From Terebella lapidaria (lineage: Eukaryota > Annelida > Polychaeta > Terebellida > Terebellidae): 64,000 nucleotides of DNA. The DNA lies in contig OX424563.1 of assembly GCA_949152475.1 (NCBI GenBank), forward strand, positions 15,659,001-15,723,000, read 5' to 3'. Every line of letters starts with the position of its first letter. The first letter of the stretch is position 1. This document shows, piece after piece, positions 30,809 through 44,053 of the stretch. The notes under the pieces were generated by a model. The model did no database searches. It had not been told where the DNA came from and saw nothing but the letters and a program-made list of their open reading frames with translations. The translations under genes and the position numbers were made by a program.

Positions 30809-33800
30809 ATTATATTATTTGATAAATAAAACAGGAAATATGTTGTTCCCGTTATATTTTGCATGAAACATATCCTATCATAAATATAACACAATGCCCC
30901 CGGAAATCAAGCCAGCACATTGTCAGTTTTTGCCTAATTCAGTTTAGTTCTTGTAATCACACGTGTTGGCTGATGGTGGTTTATGCATGAATGGTTCGCG
31001 AAATAATTAGTTTCTTATTTAAACTCCAGAAGGGGAAAAGGAAGCATGAAGTCTCTTACCTTGTCACTAGATCTGATTAATAGCACAAGAGAACCCCACA
31101 TTGATTTTGTTGGAAGAAAAACACAATGAATTTCTGTGTACTTGGAGTTCCTCTCAGCCTACATTAGATATTATCAGTCGAGGTCAACTATTCATTCAGC
31201 TTATGTATATCAACATTAACTGATTTATAGGCTTCGCAAAAATTACCTGTAGATCAAGTATAGCAGGCATATACAGTCGTTCATTGGATTATTCTATGCA
31301 TGACTCATTATGTTATTATATAAGGTAGGTTCCATGTAGCCCCATTCATTGGCATTATTCTGTATATAACTGGTTCAAAGACAGTCAAGAATTTAGGTTT
31401 CGCGAATTGAAGCAACCGAACAATACTGCTGTATGTATTTCCAACTCATTTCTCTCAGCCATTCAAAATCTGTCACGGCGCGAAGTTTAGAGGCTCGTTG
31501 CTCAGGCTAACTCTATTACTGCAGGAAGTGGAGACACTACTGCTTCCCTGACGACAGTTGATATCTTACTCCGGTCGGCTCTCTGATTCCAAGCAATCTC
31601 TTTCTTTTATTTCCACGACAAGCGAAATGCTCTTATAAATCTCAGAAATAGCGCTAATCAACATAAAGATGGTTTAGTCGTTGAAATATGGGATTTTGCT
31701 GCTCATAAATGTGCCAAAGAAAGGTCCTTAGGGTTATTTCTGAGATAAATGTGAGATGAACATCACTGTAGAAATGTTGGCGTTGTACATGGCAGGCAAT
31801 ACGAGCGTGTAGTGTGAAAGGTTGTGGAATCGGTGAGTACAAATTGAAACCATTAATAACCCTCCATAAATTAATTTTATTCGTTTTAGCATATGTCTCT
31901 TTATTGCCTTCATGGTATTGGTGACGACTCGTTTACTGTCCCGTGTGTGGTAATAAACATTGTACATCACTGAGATGAATACATAAATCAATTCCAATCA
32001 AACAATGTATGATACCCTTGGGATACAATAAGAACGTTATTTCTCCAATACAAGACATTTGATACACCGGTATTACTGCAGTACATATATTAAGGGCAGG
32101 CCTACTGGTCTGATTAATAAACAACGACTTCTCATGTGAGTCAACCATATACAAGAAATGGTGTTTCCATTGAACTTCGTCAAAGACCAAATATATGATT
32201 TTGTATCATTTTGTATCATTATCATTGTGTTTGGACATCCCACCCAAAAATCCGGAACACTAACTAACTAACCATAAGAGTTCATACAACTGAATAATAT
32301 ACGTGTTCAAAATGCAATAGGACACGTGCAAATAAGAGACTTTCTATTGTTTGTGTGTTTCCGCAGTACTGTGATGACCGTCAAATTGCTTTTAGCACTG
32401 AGCCACCTGTCATCCAGTATATCATGCTACCGCCATGAAAGTTGAGGCGGAAATAAAATGTTACGGCTGCCAATGACACAGACAATCGCAATAGCCGGAT
32501 TCACCGGTCATTAATGACACAGTCCAGTACATCATTGGTCGTTAATTACCTGCCATTTTTACCTGACTGATTTGCATGTGATCCAATTTATGAAGCCAAG
32601 CGGCGGTAAAGTCTGCACTTTTATGACAAACACACGAACTCCCTTTCACAGCCGCGGTTGAGATATGAATCCATAGCGCCACCGTAAAATCAGCTTTATT
32701 TTTCGCAAATCGGGCAGATGGCATTGGAGCGAATGGCGCAATCCGCACAGCAAAAAGCAATAAATACACAAGGACAGGTCAGCTTTGATGGTCATCTGCG
32801 CTGTAAAATCCGACACTTGTCAATGATACAAATTGTCACCTGATATTTCCTGCGATATCAGCAGCCACATCACGTTTATGTCCATAATTCTGTTACAAAA
32901 AAATTCCAAGCAAATGGGTCACAGATGAATACCGATTTTCTCTATTTTTTTTTATTTAAGAGTTATTTCTAAAATTAATTAGATAGACAGGTTTGGGAGT
33001 GAAGGACATATTCAATCACATGTAAGACATGTGTGCAACAACTTTTTAAATTAAAAATGCAAGCAAACATACAATTCATGAATAAATCACAATAAAGTCA
33101 GATAAAATATTTAAAAAAAACGGTGGGGGCCGCAAGCGTGGCAAGGAAAGCTCACCTTAAAACCAGTTGTTTGTCTAGGTCTTCGAGGGTTCCTTGCTGT
33201 CTTCGTTCATTTTAATGTATGTATTTCTATATATTGTCCAGGTTTTTAAGGGTTCTTCATCCATTCAAATGTAATTGCCCATGTCTAATGACCTCCGTTT
33301 TTCTGAATCGTAAATAAGAATGGATGGTACGTGGTATCCAGACATGAGATAATGGGAAAAAAGTACTCTCGTGCTCAGATGCTGCTTACTTTCTCATAAC
33401 TACACCATATATGCCGATACAAACTGGAAAGTACACTTAATGTGGAATTTTAGGGCCAATTTGGGCATTTGTTCATTCGAGTTTGATGGATACACTTCAT
33501 TTGTTTATATAAAAAGCTGGCATAAAATGTATGTTAAAATGCATGGAAAGACAACTCGGACTGATTGTAATCGTCAAAATCAAACATGCTTTATTAGTTT
33601 GTATTAGATGTCTTGCACTAAGATTTAGTTTTGAAGAGAATAATGCATACATTCGAAGACAGTTGCTTTAACACTTCACCAGCCCCATTACAAGGGGAAA
33701 ATAGCCCATTCAATATATCAATAAACTTAAGTTAGTTATCCTAATAAATTCGTATCAACCAGGGGAAAATGTACTGATGAACATTTTCATCCAACTGTAT

Positions 33801-34639
33801 TCCAGCAGACATCAGTGTGAAACACTGCTCAAGTGCGAGGATGGCAGAGCCATTGAGGTCAGATTTTAATACCCGTTATATACGTTAACGGGTAATATCA
33901 GGGATCTGGCCTAATCCCCGGTGACGCACTCCAGGTAATCACTATAGTCATAAGCTTGATACCACACGTTTGCAGAGATAACGTTCGATGCAATACACAA
34001 GGTACAAGAAGCAGAAGCGCTCCACAACTTCCCAGAATGTAATCACATGATACATGACAACACAATTTCATTAATGATTGTAACCTGTTTCATTTCCAAT
34101 AGTAGTTACCAAAATGACTTAATTTATTTGGTAAGGAAAACAGGAAATATGTTGTTTCCACTATATTTGGCATGAAAAATATCCTAGCATACACTGAAGC
34201 AAAACACCCCGAAAATCAGGCCAGCATTGTCAGTTTTTGCGCATTTCAGATTAATTCTTGTAATCACGCGTGGTGGCTGACGGTGGTTCTTATATGAATG
34301 TTTCAAGAAATAATTACTTTCCCCTTTAAACTCCAGGAGAGAAAAAGGAAGGATGAAATCTCTTGCTTGCTCTGTCATTAGGCCTGATTAGTAACACAAG
34401 AGAAGTCACGTTGGGTTTGTAGTAAGAGCGCTAACAAGTTTACATTTACTTTCAATAACTAATGTAGATATTTTGCTTGTACATTTAATATCTAACGTAG
34501 TTAGAGACTGCCTTTGAGCTGTAATTGCCAGCATAACAACTGCAGCAGCTGATTACTACGGCCCTGCACGATGTGGTCCATGTGGCTGCTACTGAGGAAC
34601 TGATGGAGAGGTGCTGATCTGCAGTCCCTTTAATACTTT

Positions 34640-35030
34640 TTTTGACCTTGTGATCCCGGATGAGCCACGGATCACCCCAGAGTATCACGGATCAGACACG
34701 GTACACTACCAGTGTACTTCCGGAGCACCAGGACAAGATACGGATAACTCCCAGACTATCCCCGACCATCCAAGAGTAGTCACGGACTGAACATACACCC
34801 CAGTGCAGTCACGAACGAGCCACGCACCACCACGGCCCACACCCGGACAAGACGAATCCTTAAAAGTGCCGGGGAGCTCCCCGGACTGTCCCGGATCGAG
34901 TGTTTTTTTTCCAAAATCAGTCAGACTAGCCACGGACCGTCCCGGACCACTCACGGACTGCCCTGGATTGTCACGGATAAGACCCAGACCAGTTCGTGGC
35001 TAGTCCGGGGGCCGCCGTCCGCGTAAAGTG
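34640..35030. repeat. GC-rich degenerate CCACGGACYGTCCCGGA-type repeats, U4
   Basis: An island of much higher GC than its surroundings, built of many variants of CACGGACTG / CCCGGACTGTCCCGGA / CACGGATCA spaced about 12-20 nt. It is best seen at 34,660-34,990. Two head-to-head frames (about 66 and 82 codons) run through it but are repeat artefacts. Confidence 0.6.
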
Positions 35031-37974
35031 AAATCAGTGATAAAAGATTATCTGGAAGTTGTGCAAGTATGTAGTGTAAAATATGTAGGTTGTATAAAAT
35101 GTGTTAAAGTAGTGTAGAATATATGTCACTATTGTAACATAATCACGTGAAATGTCATGAAAGAGATGCATGCACCACTAAAATCAAGTGAAAATCATGA
35201 AAAATCAGCGCCACAGAATGCAAGGGCATCTGTCGACGACAAACAAGAGAGTCGCGGTTTTGTTTCTGTACAATTCCAGCGTCAGCAGGTGTAGAATCCT
35301 TAATTGACAGTAAAGGCATACCAAAAGGACAACACCCAATTCCTTGAATTAACTCCATTACACTTCGCCGGAAGATTATATTCTCGTCCTACAAACCAAA
35401 GTCATCTGAATGCAAATTGCACAAAACGGAGTTTCAATAATAGCAGCCCCACCATATAGTTGATGAGGCATTGTTAGGGTCGATTTCTCACATTTTACAC
35501 CCAAATGAATCTTGTTTGGCAAACAATTTATGGAGCTGCCAGGGGCTGTTATTTTTCAGAAGTACATAAGCAGTGGTTATCATTTTGCAAAATTTCATCG
35601 AGATCCAAAGATTTTTAAATGTCGTTATCAGGTAACTTCTGAGTACAAAGACGAAGAACTCTGACATAGTGATCAGTCTTGACCAGTGCGACTCAGACCA
35701 TGACTCGCTGCGTTCTGAATCGCAATATATTTTATCTGCCTGCTGCAATTAAAGTCTATTGCACATTGGCATTGATATCTATTGCTTTATGCGACCTTAC
35801 ATTAGAAACATGTTTTCGAATTTTAAAAAATCTTATATCTAGGATCTAGGCCTCGTAGATGTATTTGCATGTGCCTTAAGCCTGCACTTGCTAAAACATA
35901 GATTCTCACAGAGTTGGCCCGCCAGACAGTGACTAGCGTGAATACATTTTACATCTTGTTTCGTTATACGTGACGGTTCATTCAAACAACATTCTGGAAG
36001 TTGAAGCTATGAATATGTAGCTGACCGTCGAGGGAAGTAGGACGTCAAAACGACGTACGATTCATCCGCATGCCCTCATGGGTGATTAATACAAAGCAAA
36101 AAAGTGATCATTTCTTGGGAATAGAAGCACTTTCCATAACGTGACACACCACGGAGACAACTCAACTTAAGCATGAAAGCACATGTCCAGGATAGCATAA
36201 CAACGTCTTCGAAACAACAGTAAAACGTTATTGTTCTTTGCTAACAATCTCAGACACATAGGGGAACAAGTCTGAAAAATACATGATGAACACTGAAAAG
36301 AATTTCTGTGCACAAGTGTAATGCTAACAAGATCAAGATTATTGAGGTACGAGTATTCGAAATCAGTCCACCTACATGTAGTGAAAAAGTAAACGTTTCC
36401 TATCCTACACGTGGCACCTGAAAGGAGTTCCGAAGTTTAATCAAAATCACCACGTTGCAAAGATATGACGAGGATATAATAATGTATGCGGAAGAACTCC
36501 ATGAAATCCGGCGAGGAGGGAGAATATATTAATAACCAAGACGTCTGTCGTACCTCTCCATTCGTCCGGCCAGTTACCAGCACGTGGATATCTCTTGAAA
36601 ACAGAAGTGCTGCATTCATCGGGGATATGTCCGTTATTGAGAAACGTTTGTGAGTGAGGAATACCCACATAAATTCTCTCATTAAGCTTGCACAAGAAAA
36701 ACCTGTGGTCGATAATAACTTCACCAGCCGTAAAATCAGATATTCACTTGTGGGTCAGTTCAGGAGGTTGTTTACGTTAAAGGTGACAATGGTATGGTGA
36801 AACAACACGAGTGAAAGAAAACCAAAGATTGATTCACAGATTTACCAGCTGACCATACATATCCACAGTTATATGTACCAATTTATGTATGCCTTAGGAT
36901 TTATTTTCTGTTCAAAAGCTAGTTTTGAGAAATTCGTAATGTTTTCAAATTCAAAGTGAGGGCAGAGAATGCCAAATTCTTCCGCACCTATTTTCACATC
37001 CAATCAGGGGCAAGTTCATATATTCATGTATAGTATAGCATAAAATCGTTTGCAGATCGTCCTGCAAATATAATAATGTCTTTTATTCGACAGTATTGCG
37101 AAGCACTACACACGTGTGAGAAAGTCAGATTACTATCCGTGATATACATGTACATTAATGGTAATCAGGGACCCACTAATCCTTACTGATAAACTCCCTG
37201 TATTCATTTTAGCTGTCCACTTGATACCACATCACTGCCATAATAAATTTTGATGCATTACATGTGATAAAACAAACAAAGCATAGTGTCTCAGAAATTC
37301 CCTTAAAGCTATAATCACTTTTAGAATTGACAAAATGGATTTATTTTGCAGTAGCTTCATATTACCTATAGAATGATATATTCTACAAATTTGGATCTGA
37401 AAATGTGTAGTACGTTTCTAAATTGAGTTGCCAAATCAAGATTAAAATTCGGGCTAGTCTATTTCGCATCAATTTTTTTCCTCAAAGCGGCACTACACAC
37501 AGTCTCTTGACGTCAATGGAATTTGTCTAGATACTGTGGCAACCGGCAATGTAGACAGGCCGATCATCTACTGCTTTTATGCACGATTAACGACAGTTTT
37601 CAGAGTATCTGTTGTCGAACTGTGCATATTTCGTGCATATTTCTGATTATCTCCAGATGTACTTTCAAGTTTGTGTGACAAACAAGAATGCTAAATTTGG
37701 CTGATTTTAAAATCCATTCCAACTTTAACTAAACTTAAATATGAATTATTTGCTTTCAAATAAAATTTTACCGTCATCAAATGTATTATTGCATACCACG
37801 TGACATGATTTCAAAGATTGTAACCTACCTGTAGGTAGGCCCTAATATTATTTACCAAAATGACTTGCTTTATTCAGTAAAAAAAATCCAGGAAATATGT
37901 TGTATCTGTGATGTTAGGCATGAGAAAAATCAGCTCAAGATTAAGATAAGTTATCGGACAATCTTGGTTTTACA

Positions 37975-38600
37975 CACCACTGGTGAGATATGACTTTGAG
38001 ATCTATCAGTCAAGGTAAACTCTGATGATGAAAATGATGACCACTTAAGGTCATCTGAGACCAAATTAAAGCGCCAGAGCTTCAAGACCGCCAAAAGATC
38101 CGCCAAATATGATTTGTCCATGTGTTCAAAATCCAAACCTAAGCTCTATTTGCACCGTTTTGTATGCAGAGTTCAATTGACACACTTCACGTCAGATGTT
38201 ACCTTAGGATTTACCACTCAAGGTAATCTGAAATCAACTTCAAAACTGCCAAATGATCCGCAATATATGACTTCCTGTATATATGTTCATAATACCAACC
38301 TAAGCGTTAAGAGTTCAATTTACACATTTTCAGGTCAGCTGCGACCTCCGGATTTAAAGCTCAACGTCATCCAACGTGAACATCAATATTACCAAATCCA
38401 CAATATATAATTTCCTATCCATTCAAAATACAAAACTAAGTTCATCTGCAACCGTCTAATATGTAAGAAGTCAAATTACACATTTACCATTCAAGATCAC
38501 GACAGGTCAGATTCAATGTCATCAAAAAAATCACCATATATGATTTCCCATATATCCGTATTACAAGCTGTATCTACAAGCGTTTTCAGAGGGCAATTTT
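37975..38600. repeat. ~155-bp minisatellite, copy in U4
   Basis: Same array as 12,115-12,860, with about four units carrying CTCAAGGTAATCTGAAATC-like and CGCAATATATGACTTCC-like segments. Confidence 0.65.
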
Positions 38601-38667
38601 TGCTTTTCAGAATTTCTATTGTGAGAAATAAGAAAGTCATGGAATAAGTTTTAAGCAAAGTGCCAGG

Positions 38668-38945
38668 AAGTGAAAGTAAGTATCAATCTATTACCACCAT
38701 TTTTGGGCCTTTTGAACATTTCAATGTCCTATTGCTTCTTGCACAAGCTGAATATTCTTGCATGTTCTCTACCTGTGAAATAAGAGAGAATGTTGCTGAA
38801 TAAATTTTGAACAAAGTGGCAAAAGTGAAATTTTGGTCATTTTGGGCCAGCTTTTTGGGCTTCTCGAGCGATTCAATGCCTACTATCTTCATACACCTTA
38901 CTGAACAGATTTTGAGACAGACGCACGCCATGCCAATAGGTTATC
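38668..38945. repeat. Insertion in U4 absent from U2
   Basis: About 275 bp beginning with AAGTAAGTATCAATCTATTA, inserted in the text that in U2 runs directly from 12,912 to 12,922. Present also in U5 (46,806-47,085). It starts with the terminus of the dispersed ~200-bp repeat; the rest is unclassified. Confidence 0.5.
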
Positions 38946-41730
38946 TGACTTTTGGTTCGGTAACATGCACAGAAGAACAAGAGCCCTAACAAAATTCAGG
39001 GGAATCAGTTTTTCCATAATCCATTTTAGTTTTTGTCATCACACGTGCTTGCGAAAGTGCTTTGTGCACGTCTGTTAGAAACAAAGAAACGTCTATGGTA
39101 GAGTAGAAGTCAAATTTGGTTTTGCAGCAAACAAAACAGAAATGAATTTGCATTCACTTTACAAAGTGTCACAAACTACATTTGCTTCAACTTGAGATCA
39201 ACTATTTGTTGGGTTTGAATATTAACAAAATTATGAGCTTTGCAAAAAGAGATCAAGGCACTGTTGCCTGGGTCATTTTGTGACTTATAACTTGTTATTT
39301 CAGGTATGAAACATTTGGCCCTATTCAATATATACTCGGGCTGCGAAGCAGCTGAACATTACTGTTGTATGCATCTTATTTCTTTCATCCATTCACGATC
39401 TGGCATGGAGCGAAGTCTAGAGGGTCGTTGCTCAAGCCAACTCTATTACAGCAGGAAGTGGAGACATTACTGCTTCCCTGACCACAGTTGATATCTTACT
39501 CCGGTCGGCTCTCTGATTCCAAGCAATATATTTTCTTTTATTTCTGTGACAGGCAAAATGCTCTTATAAATCTCAGAAATAGCGCTAATCAACGTAAAGA
39601 TGGTTTAGTCAGTGAAATATGGGACTTTGCTGCTCATAATAATGCCGAAGAAAAGACCTTAGGGTTATTTCTGTGCTAAAAGTGAAATGTACATCACTGT
39701 AGAAATGTTGACGTTGTACATAGCAGTCTATACAAGCGTGTAGTGTAAAAGACGTGGTTGTGGAATCGGTGTGTACAAATTGAAACCATTACTTGCCCTC
39801 TATAAATTTATTTTATTCGTTTTGGCAAATGGCTATTCATTACCTCTTTAGTATTGGTGACGGCTAACTTACTGTCAAGTGTGTGGGATAGCATACATGC
39901 TCCGCTTACGAATTTTGTATATCAGTGAGTTGAATATATCAAAAAAGCCAATCAAACAAAGTGGCATAACCTTCGGATACACTGTATCCAAAGGTTATTT
40001 CTCCATTCGAAAAATTTGATATATTACTGGGAAACATATTAAGGACAGGCCTACTGGTCTGATTAATAAAAAAACACGTTTCATGTGAGACAACCATATA
40101 CAAGAAATGGTGTTTCCATTGAACTTCGTCAAAGACAAAATATATGATTTTGTATCATTGTCACTCCATTTTGCAGCGACAATTCTCCTAGATATTCTAC
40201 AAATCAAGCCATGTAATCGGTAATGGGTGGTCTACGATAGTCGTGTTTGAACATCCCACCCAAAAACCCAAAACACTAACTAACTAACTACAAGAGATTA
40301 TACAACTGAATAATAGACCTGTTCAAAATGTAATAGGACACGTGCAAATAAGAGACTTTCTATTGTTTGTGTGTTTCCGCAGTACTGTGATGACCGTCAA
40401 ATTGCTTTTAGCACTGAGCCACCTGTCATCCAGTATATCATGCTACCGCCATGCAAGTTGAGGCGGAAATAAAATGTTACGGCTGCCAATGACACGGACA
40501 ATCGCAATAGCCGGATTCACCGGTCATTAATGACACAGTCCAGTACATCATTGGTCGTTAATTACCTGCCATTTTTACCTGACTGATTTGCATGTGATCC
40601 AATTTATGAAGCCAAGCGGCGGTAAAGTCTGCACTTTTATGACAAACGCACGAACTCCCTTTCACAGCCGAACTCCCTTTCACAGCCGCGGTTGAGATAT
40701 AAATCCATAGCGCCACCGTAAAATCAGCTTTATTTTTCGCAAATCAGGCAGATGGCATTGGGGCGAATGGAGCAATCCGCACAGCAAAAAGCAATAAATA
40801 CACAAGGACAGGTCAGCTTTGATGGTCATCTGCGCTGTAAAATCCGACACTTATCAATGATACAAATTGTCACCTGATATTTCCTGCGATATCAGCAGCC
40901 ACATCACGTTTATGTCCATAATTCTGTTACACAAAAATTCCAAGCAAACGGGTCACAGATGAATACCGATTTTCTATAATTTTTTTATTTAAGAGTTATT
41001 TCTAAAATTGATTAGATAGACATGTTTGGGAGTGAAGGACATATTCAATCACATGTAAGACATGTGAGCAACAACTTTTTAAATTAAAAATGCAAGCCAA
41101 CATACAATTCATGAATAAATCACAATAAAGTCAGATAAAATATTTAAAAAAAACGGTGGGGGCCGCAAGCGTGGCAAGGAAAGCTCACCTTAAAACCAGT
41201 TGTTTGTCTAGGTCTTCGAGGGTTCCTTGCTGTCTTCATTCATTTTAATGTATGTATTTCTATATATTGTCCAGGTTTTTAAGGGTTCTTCATCCATTCA
41301 AATGTAATTGCCCATGTCTAATGACCTCCGTTTTTCTGAATCGTAAATAGGAATGGATGGTACGTGGTATCCAGACATGAGATAATGGGAAAAAAGTACT
41401 CTCGTTCTCAGATGCTGCTTATTTTCTCATAACTACACCATATATGCAGATACAAACTTTAAAGTACACTTAATGTGGAATTTTAAGGCCAATTTGGGCA
41501 TTTGTTCATTCGAGTTTGATGGATACACTTCATTTGTTTATATAAAAAGCTGGCATAAAATGTATGTTAAAACGCATGGAAAGACAACTCGGATTGATTG
41601 TAATCGTCAAAATCAAACATGCTTTATTAGTTTGTATTAGATGTCTTGCACTAAGATTTAGTTTTGAAGAGAATAATGCATACATTCGAAGACAGTTGCT
41701 TAAACACTTTACCAGCCCCAACACAAGGGG

Positions 41731-41760
41731 AATGTAAGTATCAATCTATTACCACCAATA
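41731..41760. repeat. ~29-bp insertion equal to the terminus of the dispersed repeat
   Basis: U5 has GTAAGTATCAATCTATTACC plus ACCA inserted between the GGGGAA and AAATAGCCC that are adjacent in U4 (33,690-33,705). Identical text is the reverse complement of the end of the repeat at 30,598-30,808. Confidence 0.65.
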
Positions 41761-42663
41761 CAAAATAGCCCATTCAAAATATCAATAAACTTAAGTTAGT
41801 TATCCTAATGAATTCGTATCAACCAGGGGAAAATGTACTGATGAACATTTTCATCCAACTGTATTCCAGCAGACATGAGTGTGAAACACTGCTCAAGTGC
41901 GAGGATGGCAGAGCCATTGAGGTCAGATTTTACTACCCGTTATATACGTTAAAGGGTAACATCAGGGATCTGGCCTAATCCCCGGTGACCCACTCCAGGT
42001 AATCACTATAGTCATAAGCCTGATACCACACGTTTGCAGAGATAACGTTCGATGCAATACACAAGATACAAGAAGCAGAAGCGCTCCACAACTTCCCAGA
42101 ATGTAATCACATGATACATGACAACACAATTTCATTAATGACTTAATTTATTTGGTAAGGAAAACAGGAAATATGTTGTTTCCACTATATTTGGCATGAA
42201 AAATATTCTAGCATACACTGAAGCAAAATACCCCGAAAATCAGGCCAGCATTGTCAGTTTTTGCGCAATTCAGATTAATTCTTGTAATCACGCGTGGTGG
42301 CTGACGGTGGTTCTTACATGAATGTTTCAAGAAATAATTACTTTCCCCTTTAAACTCCAGAAGAGAAAAAGGAAGGATGAAATCTCTTGCTTGCTCTGTC
42401 ATTAGGCCTGATTAGTAACACAAGAGAAGTCACCTTGGGTTTTTAGGAAGAGCGCTAACAAGTTTACATTTACTTTCAATAACTAATGTAGATATTTTGC
42501 TTGTACATTTAATATCTAACGTAGGTAGAGACTGCCTTTGAGCTGTAATTGCCAGCATAACAACTGCAGCAGCTGATTACTACGGCTCTGCACGATGTGG
42601 TCCATGTGGCTGCTACTGAGGAACTGATGGAGAGGTGCTGATCTGCAGTCCCTTTAATACTTT

Positions 42664-43054
42664 TTTTGACCTCGTGATCCCGGATGAGCCACGGATCACC
42701 CCAGAGTACCACGGATCAGACACGGTACACTACCAGTGTACTTCCGGAGCACCAGGACAAGATACGGATAACTCCCAGACTATCCCCGACCATCCAAGAG
42801 TAGTCACGGACTGAACATACACCCCAGTGCAGTCACGAACGAGCCACGCACCACCACGGCCCACACCCGGACAAGACGAATCCTTAAAAGTGCCGGGAAG
42901 CTCCCCGGACTGTCCCGGATCGAGTGTTTTTTTTCCAAAATCAGTCAGACTAGCCACGGACCGTCCCGGACCACTCACGGACTGCCCTGGATTGTCACGG
43001 ATAAGACCCAGACCAGTTCGTGGCTAGTCCGGGGGCCGCCGTCCACGTAAAGTG
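42664..43054. repeat. GC-rich degenerate repeats, U5
   Basis: Copy of 34,640-35,030 at +8,024, with only scattered substitutions. Confidence 0.6.
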
Positions 43055-43986
43055 AAATCACTGATAAAAGATTATCTGGAAGTTGTGCAAGTATGTAGTG
43101 TAAAATATGTATGTTGTATAAAATGTGTTAACGTAGTGTAGAATATATGTCACTATTGTAACATAATCACGTGAAATGTCATGAAAGAGATGCATGCACC
43201 ACTAAAATCAAGTGAAAATCATGAAAAATCAGCGCCACAGAATGCAAGGGCATCTGTCGACGACAAACAAGAGAGTCACGGTTTTGTTTCTGTACAATTC
43301 CAGCGTCAGCAGGTGTAGAATCCTTAATTGACAGTAAAGGCATACCAAAAGGACAACACCCAATTCCTTGAATTAACTCCATTACACTTCGCCGGAAGAT
43401 TATATTCTCGTCCTACAAACCAAGGTCATCTGAATGCAAATTGCACAAAACGGAGTTTCAATAATAGCAGCCCCACCATATAGTTGATGAGGCATTGTTA
43501 GGGTCGATTTCTCACATTTTACACCCAAATGAATCTTGTTTGGCAACCAATTTATGGAGCTGCCAGGGGCTGTTATTTTTCAGAAGTACATAAGCAGTGG
43601 TTATCATTTTGCAGAGTTTCATCGAGATCCAAAGATTTTTAAATGTCGTATTCAGGTAGCGTCTGAGTACAAAGAAGAAGAACTCTGACATAGTGATCAG
43701 TCTTGACCATTGCGACTCAGACCATGACTCGCTGCGTTCTGGATCGCAATATATTTTATCTGCCTGCTGCAATTGAAGTCTATTGCACATTGGCAGTGAT
43801 ATCTATTGCTTTATGCGACCTTACATTAGAAACATATTTTCGAATTTTAAAAAATCTTATATCTAGGATCTAGGCCTCATAGATGTAATTGCATATATGC
43901 CTTACGCCTGCATTTGAGCATTTCCTTCAAACTATTTGTACGTTCATTTGATAAAAATTAGCTAATACATGTTCTATATCAGCCTA

Positions 43987-44052
<66 letters not shown>
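43987..44052. repeat. (TA)n microsatellite, about 32 repeats
   Basis: Uninterrupted TA dinucleotides, in U5 only. At the equivalent place U4 has a deletion of about 130 bp that also removed the flanks. Confidence 0.95.

Positions 44053-44053
<1 letters not shown>

Larger units (their letters stand above)
27115..32240. repeat. Macro-repeat unit U3 (incomplete)
   Basis: Lacks the first landmark blocks and starts near the GGACCCACGA block (about 27,259). It continues through 27,392, 28,562, 30,929, 31,530 and 32,160. It contains the 1,335-bp tandem duplication and the SINE copies listed separately. No ORF with recognisable domains. Confidence 0.65.
32240..40260. repeat. Macro-repeat unit U4 (~8.0 kb)
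   Basis: Nearly identical to U5, with an offset of about 8,020-8,140 that shifts at a few indels. Landmarks are at 32,408, 32,566, 33,120, 33,790, 34,230, 35,702, 36,640, 38,600, 39,460 and 40,108. Its short ORFs are shared with U5 simply because the duplication is recent. Against U2 most frames break, so I call no gene. Confidence 0.85.

Noticed and set aside
36437..36724. 95-codon minus frame identical in U4 and U5
   Set aside because: Identity reflects the recent 8.1-kb duplication. The U2 counterpart differs by indels and the U1 counterpart has stops.
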